From positions 1-64,000 of the forward strand of contig PSQN01000003.1 of assembly GCA_002989075.1 (NCBI GenBank): a stretch of 64,000 bases of DNA, read 5' to 3'. Positions within the stretch are counted from its first letter, which is position 1. The number at the start of each line of letters is the position of its first letter. Below, piece after piece: positions 11,466-22,073 of the stretch. The stretch is from Arthonia radiata (Eukaryota > Ascomycota > Arthoniomycetes > Arthoniales > Arthoniaceae). A program made the translations under genes and the position numbers. Below the pieces are notes generated by a model, which searched no databases, was not told the DNA's origin, and saw only the letters and a list, made by a program, of their open reading frames with translations.

Positions 11466-11831
11466 AGCCCACCGCCCTTGCGGCGTCGTCGCAGTACACC
11501 TCGAGAACCCGCGCCGCGGCATCGTGATAGCCCCTCACCGCCTCAAGCGCCCTCTCGACGGAGTTCCCATGCTTCTTGCACCACTGACAGATCCCGTACC
11601 TGCGACGAGCCTCCAAGAGATCCGCGACCACCGTCATCTTACCACGTGGACAGCACTCGCCATAGTCGCAGCAGGCCAAGTCAGTCTTCTCACCATACCA
11701 GTGCCTCCCGAGCGCACCGGTCAAGGCACTCTGACGATCTAAATTCACCGGTTGGATCAGGACCTCATCGACATCCCAGAGTATGGACATTGTCTTCCTC
11801 TAGCGAGGATAAAGAGCAGAGACGCCGGTAA
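11118..11831 (+). CDS. Ser/Arg/Pro-rich low-complexity protein, copy 2
   Basis: A 237-residue frame from ATG at 11118 (MSSSQQRNGSRSS). Very rich in S, R, P, H and D with alternating acidic and basic runs. Around residues 55-115 are two copies of the motif shared with the upstream gene (GMTSARDGSIFSLVRWTG and RMTGGHDGPIFSLKRWAG); these are better preserved than the copies in the first gene and carry a hydrophobic IFSL core, so they may be the only structured part. The C-terminus ends WTLSSSSEDKEQRRR. It is convergent with the NLR gene whose stop is at 12088. Function unknown; probably a disordered paralog of the upstream gene. Confidence 0.65.
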   Translation: MSSSQQRNGSRSSSTETSGRHASRPPSARRSRSSHGRSSHDDEDKRRQTRPRRSGMTSARDGSIFSLVRWTGLRKPGRSSQERERSPPPEPRRPTRSRMTGGHDGPIFSLKRWAGLSPPPLRRRRSTPREPAPRHRDSPSPPQAPSRRSSHASCTTDRSRTCDEPPRDPRPPSSYHVDSTRHSRSRPSQSSHHTSASRAHRSRHSDDLNSPVGSGPHRHPRVWTLSSSSEDKEQRRR

Positions 11832-12087
11832 ATACCCACTATGCTTTACTCCACAGCTATTTTCAGATTGGGCATTTTGCTGAGCCGGCGTGGCATCTCA
11901 ATGGCTCTGAAGCTGTATTCACCTTGTCGGGGATGGATTGCTGTTGGCATTGCGTGGATAGTGTAACAATGCAGGTAGTGATCCTGCGCACTGAACGCGG
12001 CCGATACGATAGTAGCCTCCATGGTTTCAGCATCAGCGAGACCAGAGAAGACTGCGTCAATAAGCGGCTCTTCGATAACAACGATAC

Positions 12088-15000
12088 TCACACTCTCATT
12101 TCTTGCCACTCGCTCCGCAGCTTCTTCTTGAACTCATCCAAGCTCACAATCTCGTCTCCTACAATGAGCCGATCCATCCTCAAGTTGTTGCGCTGATCGT
12201 CTGTCAAGGCGGGTAGCTGCATCCAGCTGTGCAAGCGGTCGCATACAGGCGAACGACAGCTAGGAGTCTCCTTGACTTTCTCGACACATGCATCGCATAG
12301 ATCTGCGCCACACATCGCACAGAGATTCATCGGAAGAGACGAGTCCACCATGATAGTGCCGGTCATCCTCTTGTCGTTGCACAAGTCACAAGTCCAACCT
12401 TCTTCGGCATGCTCTGCGAGCATGGGGATCTATCATCAGTCGTCAGCTTTGAGCCTTGCGTGCCATTCTACAAAGCAATGGGCCAGATGTGCAGAGCAAA
12501 CTCACCAGCTTTGTGGGTTGGGCTGCCTTGTCTTCTTTGACGACTTGAGCTCCCTCCATGTTTACGGGGGGGCTGTTTGTTCCCAGTACAGGCTCGGTCG
12601 CGCTGTAGTTCGTTGCCTGAGGATTGATTATGTCTTCAACCGACTCGCTGTCCTCGTCCTGACTTGGTTTGCTTTTGCGGAAGTCAGCCACGAGGGTCGA
12701 CTGCTGAGATGCTGCCACCTCTGACTGTATCCTGTCCCGATGACGTCTATACAGCATGCTCAGCCGCATCGTTGTGCCAACCGACAATGCCGCATCCTTG
12801 TTGCCTGCTGTCCAAAGCGCATGTGTCAATGTGTAATACCCGCTCCCATCATTGTCAGGGTCGTCGTCCGAAAGGATGTCGAGCGCTTCAATAACATATG
12901 GACGTAGGCAACGGCGAGCGGCTGGCGTGTCGCCTTTAAGGCGATTACAGGCTTCTAGGTAGATGCCAGCCTTGGTCTGGGTAAAGCATGCGCTATCACG
13001 ACTCCTGTTGCAAAACGTCTCCAGGGTCCAAACAAAATCCTTAGCATATGGTGAATCGGGTCCAACCCGTATCGCTGTATTGCTTAACGTCAGTACTATT
13101 TGAAATGAAACAGCACTCTGCGCTGCGAGCATGCTCTCAGACACGTCTCGAGCTTTTGCGTGTTAAGCAAAGGTCTTCAACATTCATAATCACGATGGCG
13201 GCAATCGAATGACACTGATGAGATACCGGCATACCTTGATTGAGGCACATCCTTCCGTATAGCCTGGCGAGGCGAATCTGGCGAATTTTCACGTCACGAT
13301 GCTTCGAGTTGCTTGTCAGAATCGGGCCAACAATATGATGGTACAGTGTCTTCGAAGCGTCGAAATTGCCCGCAGCAGCAAAATTCTCCGACAAATTTTG
13401 CTCCAGACTCAACGCTTTCCATTCCTTCTGATGGCTTCGAGCGGAGTTGACTGCGCACTGGTAAAATTCGCCCATGCGCGTCACGTTCTTCGTCTCTTTC
13501 GCTGTGGGCTTTCATTAGCATCTCAGAGGTGAGGAACGGAACCACAAAGAAATAGCACGTACCAGCCCTGGCTATGCAAGCATGCACACCCCAAAAGCGG
13601 ACTTCAGTCAACGCCAGTAACAATTCTGTGAGGCGATTGGACGATTGCGCCGCTGCAACAGGCTCGCTAGCCATCGATTCGACGGTACCCCAAGCCTCGG
13701 GGTACCACTGTTGCAGAACCATCCGCTGAATGTACCCGGCGCGTTTCGTGTAGTCATCGGGTTGTGCCTGGACGCACTTCTCTAGATATCGTTGCGCGTT
13801 CTCCTTGTCTCCAATGTGGAAGTAAAGATGGCCAATGGTGCTATAGACCGAAGAGAGGTCATACTGATCGGCTCCACAGGGGTCAAGATTGACCTCTTTA
13901 GTCGCCTGATATTGGATCATGTCGTGCATTTCAAGCGCCAACTGGAGCGCTTTTGGGTGTTCTTTATGCTCAATCGCTACGTTCAATGGAACGACTCTAG
14001 CACGCCAGTAGCGAGGGTTCAGCCGCAATGCCATTTCAGACTCTGCTGCCGCTTCTGTGAAGAACTTCCGTGCAACAAAGACCAAGGCGATACGACTGTG
14101 CCAGACCTCATCCTCCGTGAGCCCCACTTGCCGAGCAGCACGGACGACGTCGTCAGCAGTGACCCTGGTCAATACTTGAGGGTCGGCTTCGTCATCCAAA
14201 CCTCTGACGATACGAAGCACGTTGTCGGAGGAATCATGGATTGACAGGCGATCCTTGTAACCAGGCAATGCTCGTTTGCCGCGGTGGGCAAATAGAAGCC
14301 ATGTCTTACCTTGCTCTTGGAGTGCGGAGTGCAAGACCAACTTGGCGTTCTGAGCAACCTGGGCCATCCAAACTTGTTCTTCGTTAGAAACATCTAACTC
14401 AGGATCAGCGTTGAACCATTTGGTGATAATGCTCAGGCGGTCGATATCAATGATCGACGGGTCGAAACCCAGCCCAGCCCAGATTTGAACAGCATCTGGA
14501 TCACGCAACAAGTACAACAGCTTCTTGGTAACGCGACGGCGCTCTGCGGTGTCCATTCGACCAGTGTCTTCGGTGACAAGCGCAAGCACCGAAAACCAGT
14601 GCTTAGTCGCATAAGCTTGAATGATTTTTGAGGATTGCTCTCGATTCGCGGCGGCGTGCTGGCAGGCCACGTCAAGGCACGTATGCATGAGCTGCAGCTT
14701 GGCAGCGACCGGATTAACCCCGATGAATGGGTACTTCGTTCCGAAAGAGGCCTTGTCATGTGCATTCTCCCGAAAGTACTGTCCGACGGAGCTGTGACAA
14801 AAGGTGATTTCTGTCGTTGAAGGATCCGAGCGAAAAACTTCCATTTCACTATCGCTGATCACTGATGAGGAGTCTGCGTTGGGCTCTTCAGATTGTCTAG
14901 ATGCTGTCTGCAGATCAGCTGTTGTGCGACCGTCCTCCCTTTTCAGAACCAGCAAAGACGCGTACTTGGTGCGCAAGGTCGTCTCAAGACCCAGGACTCC

Positions 15001-17427
15001 ATTGTCGTCCCCGAAGTCAAGCTTTAGAAGTGCATCAATCTCTTGCAGTGTGAGCGGTGTTGGGCTGAACGCGACCCATGCCAGTACCGTATTCAGATCG
15101 TCTGCGGATAGGTAATCAGGTTCGTCCTCGCTGGCCTTACTCCATGTCTTCAGTACGCTTGTGATCATCTCATACAATCCCTAATGCCATGACGATCAGC
15201 ATGACGCTATTCTCCAAGATTACTGCAGGAAGGTCGAAACAACCGAGGTCTATGCTGGTACCTTCAACCGCCAGCCACGTGCACATGCTGCGAAGCATGG
15301 AATCAGAGGAGAACCATCATACCTTTGGCGCCAGCTCCATGCCCGTTCCATGTCTCGCGGTCTTGAAAGCTTTGAAAGCTGCTCGATCATTAATTGAACC
15401 TGAAAAATGTCAAAGATTTTATCTCCGATTGATTTCAAATGACCTTTACACTCACCCATATGAACATCCCTTCGGCTTTGCTCGTCAATGTCTCCACTAT
15501 GCGGTTTTTCAAAGCCTCGGGAGCACCAACCAGCTTACGAGAGCGTTTGACGCTACTATTGATGTAGTGCGCAATGTCCTCGCTGCTTTTGTCTGAGGCG
15601 ACATCGATCAAAAGCAGCGTACGTTCGAGACCCTCGGTAAGTATGTCAGTGATATCGGGGCGAGCGAACATTGCAATTCTGATTTTCGCGATCCCCGGTA
15701 CGACGAGGGGTTAGCGACGGTCACTGGTGATGTAGAGTTTCTTGCAATTATGCTCCGCTGGTAGCATAGTATTTCCGTGCTTCTTACGCTTATGGTTCAG
15801 CATGGACTCCGGTACTCACCTCCCTCTGCAAAGCGTGCAGTATTGACCTCTTTGAGCAGTTGCGCCCATATCCGGGCATCCTCACGGGAAGCCTCATCGC
15901 AACCATCGAATAACATCATGACCCCGCTCCCAGTGTGATTTGTTGTACCGTAAAAATCGTCAAACAGTCTTTCCCAAGCACTGTCCAGCCCGCTTACATC
16001 TTGAGCCGACCGGACTCTATGTGCAACATGCTTCGCGTACACCGGATCGGCGCACGCAACTTTGTACGACATTTGGCGAAGAGCCTGGGCCATGCGGCGC
16101 GTTTTCTCCACATCTTCTTGAAAGAAATGATACACGATTCGTAGTCTCTCGAAACCTGTTTCAGCAGTTGAGAAGAGCTGCTCCTGGAGGTGAGAGATGA
16201 CGTGACCACACAGGTACGACTTGCCTATTCATCATATGTGCTTAGTAAGTAAAATTGAGCAGCGTGGTACAGTAGCCGACCCACTCGCCGCTGCCCGGTA
16301 TGCCGCTAACGTACAAAATAGGATCTTCGCCAGCGAGCCACAACTTAAAACGGCTGTCAGCAAGGATCCAATCGCTCGTGCCTTCCACATGGTTTCTCAT
16401 AATCGCTTGTAGCTGATCTCGAGGGTTGAAAGCCGGCTGGAGCACTTGTTCGATATTCTTGAAGTCTAATTGCTCGATCGAGCTGTTATGATCGCCGCTG
16501 ACCTGGCCCAGTACCGTCTGTATTCCCTTGTTCAGCTCATCAAACCGCGTTCCCATTTCGCCGGCAATTTGATCTTGTTTAGTGTCGATTTCGCTCAGCA
16601 TCACTCCTTGCTTGCGGCTGGCCGCGTATGTCTCGGCTCCGACAAGCTTTGATTCCGCATCGACTAGACCCTTCAGCTTCTCCAGCAGGAAAGTTACATC
16701 TTGATCAGAGGTCGTGAGCGTATTCTTGGTAAAGATCTTGAGTCTCTCCCAAGTGCCGTGCTTCATGATCTTCGTAGCACGCGCAATAACCTCGAGGAAT
16801 GTTGCTAGAATATCAGCGCATATCAGAGTCATCTCCTCTGGCAGATGATCACCGCCGTACACCTTGACGCGAACCAAGAAGTCTTTGAGCTGACCTAGAA
16901 GCTCAGCCACGGCATCTAGACTCTTAAGACGTACGTTCGGCAGAGTCGACCAGCAAGGTGATAGCTCCAAAGCACATCGAGCTTGGGGGAAAGGCAGTCG
17001 AAATGGGTCCTTGAGCGACTTTGCTGACTAAGCTGATTGATTGGCCAAGACCTCTCAAAGTTTTGTGCAGCATCGAAGACTCATCGCGCCAAGTCTCGAA
17101 AGCTATCAGAGATTAGCAGGTTGACGGTGCCCACATGTTAGGGTTTTAGGTGTGGCGGGTAATAGCTGGATGGGGCGCTCCAATCTTACATTTGGCACGG
17201 TGTTGCAGGGTATTTAAGAGCTGCTCAGTCGTCTGGGGATGGGGTATGCTTGGGTCTTCCAAGCGTTTGCCCGTCGTGTCTGCATACTTATCCAGGGCTT
17301 GAGTCCAGATAGGTTGGAATTGCACGCGAGAAGCCACCAGGCCGCGTAGTGCTAACGAGCCGCGGTCAGAGACTTCGAATATGATTAGCTCCCAGGAGGA
17401 AGAAGCTGAGCGAGGATGAAAAAGCAA
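12088..17427 (-). CDS. NLR-type STAND protein: NACHT plus TPR, possibly decayed
   Basis: A multi-exon minus-strand gene. N-terminal exon (about 17190-17340) reads IWTQALDKYADTTGKRL, the usual start of the fungal STAND N-terminal domain. The intron 17103-17189 keeps phase. The exon 16289-17102 carries the helical N-terminal domain and ends in the Walker A (GIPGSGKS across a 16225-16288 GC-AG intron). The next exon (about 15820-16224) has a Walker B-like GVMMLFDGCDEA. Short exons near 15453-15671 and 15322-15405 lead to the long TPR region (about 13560-15187; TPR-like EAAAESEMALRLNP and NAQRYLEKCVQAQP), continuing in exons down to 12443. The last exon (12088-12423) is cysteine-rich (WTCDLC, LCAMCGADLCDACV, HSWMQLP), as in large fungal NACHT-TPR proteins. 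Apparent frame breaks lie near 16,940 and 15,340, so it may be a pseudogene. Such proteins act in non-self recognition; the start is uncertain because no in-frame ATG precedes the first domain. Confidence 0.8.
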
Positions 17428-19112
17428 TATCGCAGAATTGAACTGTCTGTAGCATCTGCAGCATTTGAAGCGACACCGCCAGCTTTAAGCAATCTAGAAG
17501 CGATGCGTAGTTAAGCAAAGGCAGCTAAGGCCTATAAGAGTGCTCAAGCAGTGTACCGAGCATCCTATTGCCGCCGCTGAAGGAGCGCGTAGCTTCCGCA
17601 GTCAGCATGATGCACGAGGCATCCAATGATGTAGAGCATGCGGCGACCCAATATGGAGCGGGGCTGAACCGTAGACCCATTCATCCAGAAAGGGTTGTCA
17701 GCTGGCAAATCATATAGAGGCATGCGTGGACGAGGCAGGAGAATAGGGAGCAAGGAGGGAGCGATGAAAGCGAAGAGCGGGAAGAAGTGAGATCCGGACC
17801 CCAACACAGCCTGATACATGTATCTGTGACTTATAGCTTAGTTTTCTACCGCACGCTTTGTGCCACGATCTTCGAGATGAGGACTCAGTCACGTGATCCT
17901 CCAAATGTCTTGGCTGAGAGTCTGGAACGAAAGTCTTTCTGCTTCACCACCGCAACAGCGAACCCTCCCATCCCTGCCTGGCAGTTGCAGATGACATCGA
18001 GCTTTGTTTCAACCAGGACGATTTGTATAAGCGGCATATCAACGCACACAAGCACACGCGGCACTCCTCCCTATGGTCCCCAAGTTCCAGATCCCCTTGA
18101 GCGATACCAATCAGCTGAGATGCTGACGCCACGGCCGTCACTGGTCTCGCCACATGCCACTCAAGCCCAGCGATCGTACTTCGGAAGAGCCATCTAAATA
18201 TTCCGTTGGGAGCGCTCTGCTGAACCCAGGTCCGCAAGGTCTGTATACATTTCTATCACAGACGCACACAAATCCCGGGATATTGCAAGAGCTATAGAGA
18301 AAGATGTACGAAAATACAAGTCACAAAAGCAGATTCGAGCACCTCACCTATCCCAGCAGAGTCTCGCAATGAGAAGAGGTGATTGAAAAAAGTGAGACGA
18401 GTATTCCCATGCTCGAAAGATGCAACACACAACAGCCACAAGATCGTAACAGATGCTTCAGAATATACAAACAGGGAATGCATGTACCGAGAGGAAGAGC
18501 GTTTACTTTTCGAGGCACACAAGGGGTTCATCCTGCATGCCGTTACTTCTCCCATAGATACAGCACCTTTCCGAGACCCTTTGAAGACGTCAGTGCTGGG
18601 CTGTTGCGCCCTCGTCTGAATGCTTACGCACGTTTACTTGGTCCAAGCTTGCGAGAGTTTTATACACTGTGAAGCCACTCGTGCGGCATCGCAGGGCCAG
18701 CCGTACACTGGTGAGTCAAGGGGCGATACAGTAGATCCATTGAGTGCATTGCAAAATCTGGAGAGTTGACAATATGGCGAACACGCTCACAAACATCTGC
18801 TTGCTCATGATCGTGGGTCTTTCAAGGACAATCAGATCATCCTCGACACATTCTCAAGGTTACACATTCGCCAAGATAGATCTCAAGTTGTTCTTCGGTC
18901 CGAACGCCGGTCCATCCACCCTGTCATTTGACGCCCTCGTGCACGCAATCGGTTTGATAGCGACCCATGGCGCCTCTCGCTCGCCAGCGGTGTTGCGAAA
19001 CACTTCTCATGCATACCCCAGCCGCAGCTCCATTGCTGAGAAGGCGGTCTGATCACCGTTCTGCTTCTGTGCCCAGAGGTCGCGTCGTTCGCATTATTGA
19101 TCAGTACCTGTC
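17428..19112. other. 1.7 kb with no convincing gene
   Basis: Several short open frames occur (17787-18197 plus, 17944-18237 minus, 18379-18672 plus) but they overlap one another, show no domain and have no clear splice context. An upstream exon of the NLR gene may lie in the first few hundred bases, since its known first exon lacks an ATG. Confidence 0.45.
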
Positions 19113-19574
19113 TCAACGGGCTCGCAACTTTCCATCGAATGCCCGTCGCAGACCCTCCAGACCTTGCTCTGTCCAGGTGTTGATTCTGGTATCAAGTCCG
19201 CTTTCAAGCACTCTGAGTTCGAACGCCCGTTGGCTCATCTTGAAGCCATCAGAATCCCCGAAAAACTTCGACATACGGTCCTCCCGCTCCAGCTTATTCC
19301 TTTCAGCCTTTACATCGGCAAGATGGACCCGTGCGATCTCCATGGTAGGTTCAGAAAGGCTTGGGCAGGCGCATGCGGCGCTATCGATGGCTGCGAGATA
19401 GCGTGCGTGCGGTGTCAATGCCTTCGATCCGTGGCGCAGTGGGCTGAAGGGTTCCGAGACCCGGTATGCAGCCAGTTCATCGTCCAACCGAGCGCGAAGG
19501 ATTTTCTGGATGATCTCCACGGGGAGATTAGAAAGCGCACGGTGGCGCAGCGGCGGCGTCGTCACGGTCGGCAT
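19113..19574 (-). CDS. F-box-like protein, tandem copy 1
   Basis: Single exon, 153 aa from ATG at 19574 (MPTVTTPPLRHR); the frame stays open 31 codons further upstream without better support. The segment ALSNLPVEIIQKILRARL looks like the first helix of an F-box (L-P-x-E-[IL]-xx-x-I-L). It is followed by a conserved-looking YLAAIDSAACACPSLSE and a charged helical stretch (VKAERNKLEREDRMSKFF). The next gene on the same strand has the same order of segments (LPSELVEEIVRAKL, then AIDSLACVC), so the two are tandem duplicates. Fungal F-box proteins usually link SCF ubiquitin ligases to targets; the leucine-rich or other substrate-binding domain is missing here, so that role is only inference. Confidence 0.65.
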   Translation of the reverse strand: MPTVTTPPLRHRALSNLPVEIIQKILRARLDDELAAYRVSEPFSPLRHGSKALTPHARYLAAIDSAACACPSLSEPTMEIARVHLADVKAERNKLEREDRMSKFFGDSDGFKMSQRAFELRVLESGLDTRINTWTEQGLEGLRRAFDGKLRAR

Positions 19575-20215
19575 TTTCGTTGTCTCTGCGATGGAACTGC
19601 TTACTAGTCGTCTCTGATTGTGTTGTGTCAATGGTAAGCAGGAATTTTGTGGCACTGGAAGTCGCAATTCTATTATACAAGGATTGAAGTGGTGTCGTCA
19701 CAATGACGGCGCATGTGTTCTTCACAAGGCTGCCCTATACTCAGGCATAAAACGACAACCATTAGTTCCTAGCGACGTACAGCGCATACTCAAGCCACAA
19801 AGCCCCATGTAAGCCGCAAACACCGCTTCTCCACCCCCAAACAGCTTGTCGTGTACCCGGCAATCAGTAGATTCTGCTCCACTGCGAGGACGTCAAGTTC
19901 TTCGCTTCCAACATGATCTAAGCACTCCTGTTCCAACACGTCCAGTTGTCACTACTTTAAACTCAAGCCGTTCGCCATGTTGGCTCGCGTCATTGCGACA
20001 TCTGGGTTCTCAAGCTCCGCCGGGTAGCGATTGTCGGGGATTGGAGATCGTCCCTTAGCAACCTTGCCGTCATTAGCAGTCCCATCATCTTTTGCGTCCT
20101 CCGCCTTCCCAGCTTGCTGCTCCCGCTTAAGACCCAATTGGTGGCCCTCGCTGACTACAAACTCCCCTCCGTCAACAACTTGCTCACCACCAGGAATTTC
20201 ATCGCTGTCATCTCC
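19575..20215. other. Intergenic between tandem F-box-like genes
   Basis: About 640 bp holding the promoter of the 19113-19574 gene and the 3' flank of the next one. Only short frames are present (19618-19812 plus, 19952-20137 minus) with no recognisable content. Confidence 0.4.
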
Positions 20216-20722
20216 TCAAGCATCCTCATCTTGCGTGATATTGTCCTCATCCTCATCCACCTCCTCCAGTCTGTAGACCTCTTCGAAGTACTCAACCCCA
20301 CAGCGCCTCAACATATTCACCCTATCCCTCATGTCTTCCGCAAGCCACCTCACTTCAGGGATCACAGCCTGTCTCCATTTATACTTATCTCGTCCCGCTC
20401 GCGAATCGACCGGCCTGGTACGCTGATCGTATTTCAGCTTCTCCAACCTCTCCTCCACGGTCTTCACGTGCTCTCCCACCATCTTTACCACCACCGGCGT
20501 CAGCGCCTGGCACACGCAGGCCAAGCTGTCGATGGCGTCGGTGTACTGTACACGTTGCAGTATGCTACTTCCGCCCATGCGCACGTAGGATACGATGTTA
20601 TCCCAGTAGTCTGACTCCCAGTAATCCAGCAGTGCGTCACAAAGTTTTGCGCGGACAATCTCTTCGACGAGTTCGGAGGGCAGTGATAGAAGCGGGAAGT
20701 GGTCGCGCTGGACGTTATCCAT
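20216..20722 (-). CDS. F-box-like protein, tandem copy 2
   Basis: Single exon, 168 aa. Begins MDNVQRDHFPLLSLPSELV; the LPSELVEEIVRAKLCDALL segment is F-box-like. Then AIDSLACVCQALTPVVVKMV and a charged coiled-coil-like stretch (VKTVEERLEKLKYD), an RDKYKWRQAVIPEVRWLAED segment, and an acidic tail (EEVDEDEDNITQDEDA). The order matches the neighbour at 19113-19574, from which it has diverged strongly; the acidic tail is specific to this copy. No transmembrane or secretion signal, so a cytosolic or nuclear adaptor role is plausible but unproven. Confidence 0.65.
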   Translation of the reverse strand: MDNVQRDHFPLLSLPSELVEEIVRAKLCDALLDYWESDYWDNIVSYVRMGGSSILQRVQYTDAIDSLACVCQALTPVVVKMVGEHVKTVEERLEKLKYDQRTRPVDSRAGRDKYKWRQAVIPEVRWLAEDMRDRVNMLRRCGVEYFEEVYRLEEVDEDEDNITQDEDA

Positions 20723-21185
20723 GTTGTTCTTTGTAAGTGCGGTAGGTTCGACCGTGTATGGAGACTGAATATGTTAATGGCAGATCCAAGGATGTTTCGG
20801 AGGAATGGCATAGTAAGCATCATAGGCTGTATGTTAGTCACCAGTGGTGTCTGAGCAGTGCTTTGCAGTCATAATGACGAAGTACGGGACCAGAAAGCGT
20901 TATTCGCTGCAGATCAATCTCTTTAGATCTTTATGCGTACGCCGTAGTTATCGTTCGGTGATTCTCGAGAGATCCATCAGGTTGAGACCCGCATGTCCTC
21001 GCGATTCCCAGCGTCGAGCACGAAAAAGCATAGAGATCAGTATTAGACATATTCAATGATTGCGCAAAAGCAGCTGCAGTACAGCAACCGCGCCTGAACG
21101 CTTCTGGTCCTTCTCAAGTCTCAGATACCCCCAATACTCCATCTCACTTCAGCCTGCACACCCCAGCTCCCGGTACAACCCCAGT
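20723..21185. other. Intergenic, nothing recognised
   Basis: Upstream flank of the F-box-like gene at 20722 and downstream flank of the methyltransferase gene ending at 21186. A short plus-strand frame at 20844-21059 has no recognisable features. Confidence 0.4.
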
Positions 21186-22073
21186 CTACCCACTCTCATC
21201 ACCCATCACCTCATCCCTCACCCTGACTTCCGCCAGCCGTGCCAACTCACTCGCATCCCCCATCCCCGCCATCCCGCTTTCCTCCTTCGTACACTCCAGC
21301 ACCACAAAATACGGATGCTCCTCGTACGCGTCCCAGTGGCCTGCCGGAAAGCTGGGCATATCCTGCTTGAGCGCATTAGGCACGAACGCCTTCGTCCAGC
21401 TAATCTGGCCGAACCCAGTTTCTTTCGCCCCTGTCGTGACGAGGTGGTGGTGCAGAATGTTCGTTCGAAAGCTCTGGATTGGGCCACCCGTGTGGTACAC
21501 CAGATTCGCATGGTAGCCGATGTCGTTGTTCCCCTCGTAGACCGTCATGACATTCTCGAGGGTGACGCCGTATTTACGCGGCAAAGGCATGCGTGCATGC
21601 GCGTAGTAATGAAGATCAGGATAAAGCGCGATGAGACGGCCGTTCGGATTCAGGAGTGCGGCAATACGCTGCAGAAGAACAGTAAGCTGGTGCGATGACG
21701 CGACGGAAGTGAGGTTCGATGCAAGGACGACGTCGAAGGTGCCGATTGCGGCGGGGTTCGGCTCAGAGGTCGTGTAGTCGTAGAATGTGAGGTTTTTTGC
21801 GTGCAGTGGCATCCACGCTCGTGCCTGATTGGTCGCATTGCTGTTGTCGTCAATGCCTAGTACTGATTCAGCGCCCATCGCGTGCATGAGACGTGCCCAG
21901 CGGCCTGTGCCACAGCTCAGGTCCAGACATTTGAGGCCGGTGAGCTTTCCGTCAGGTTGGATTCGGCTGAAAGCGGCTTGGAGGTTTGACGATTCGGGAA
22001 GGGTCGCGTGGACATCGTAGAGCTTGCGGTGAGCGCGGCCGATTTGGTCGTCATCGTGTCTGTCAATGATCAT
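21186..22073 (-). CDS. Class I SAM-dependent methyltransferase
   Basis: Single exon, 295 aa from ATG at 22073. It has the Rossmann-fold methyltransferase motifs in order: motif I CLDLSCGTGRWARLM (residues about 49-63), the acidic motif II VLGIDDNSN (about 71-79), and motif IV GTFDVVLASNLTSVASSHQL (about 111-130), followed by LLNPNGRLIALYPDLHYYA (post motif). The N-terminus (RKLYDVHATLPESSNLQAAF) resembles fungal type-11/12 small-molecule methyltransferases. No targeting signal, so probably cytosolic. The substrate cannot be read from sequence. It lies in the same orientation as the PEP-mutase-like and FAD monooxygenase genes downstream in the window, which hints at a shared metabolic role. 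Confidence 0.85.
   Translation of the reverse strand: MIIDRHDDDQIGRAHRKLYDVHATLPESSNLQAAFSRIQPDGKLTGLKCLDLSCGTGRWARLMHAMGAESVLGIDDNSNATNQARAWMPLHAKNLTFYDYTTSEPNPAAIGTFDVVLASNLTSVASSHQLTVLLQRIAALLNPNGRLIALYPDLHYYAHARMPLPRKYGVTLENVMTVYEGNNDIGYHANLVYHTGGPIQSFRTNILHHHLVTTGAKETGFGQISWTKAFVPNALKQDMPSFPAGHWDAYEEHPYFVVLECTKEESGMAGMGDASELARLAEVRVRDEVMGDESG

Noticed and set aside
11122-11790. 222-codon minus-strand frame opposite the second Ser/Arg-rich gene
   Set aside because: Exact antisense shadow of a Ser/Arg-rich frame; no domain, and the plus-strand reading carries the repeated motif.
16225-16288. GT donor reading of the NLR P-loop intron
   Set aside because: It keeps phase but gives GIPGSGES, losing the Walker A lysine. 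The GC-AG alternative restores a perfect motif, so I prefer it, while noting that only transcripts can decide.
17787-18237. Overlapping frames on both strands (136 and 97 codons)
   Set aside because: No domain, signal peptide or intron logic; each explains the other as a shadow.
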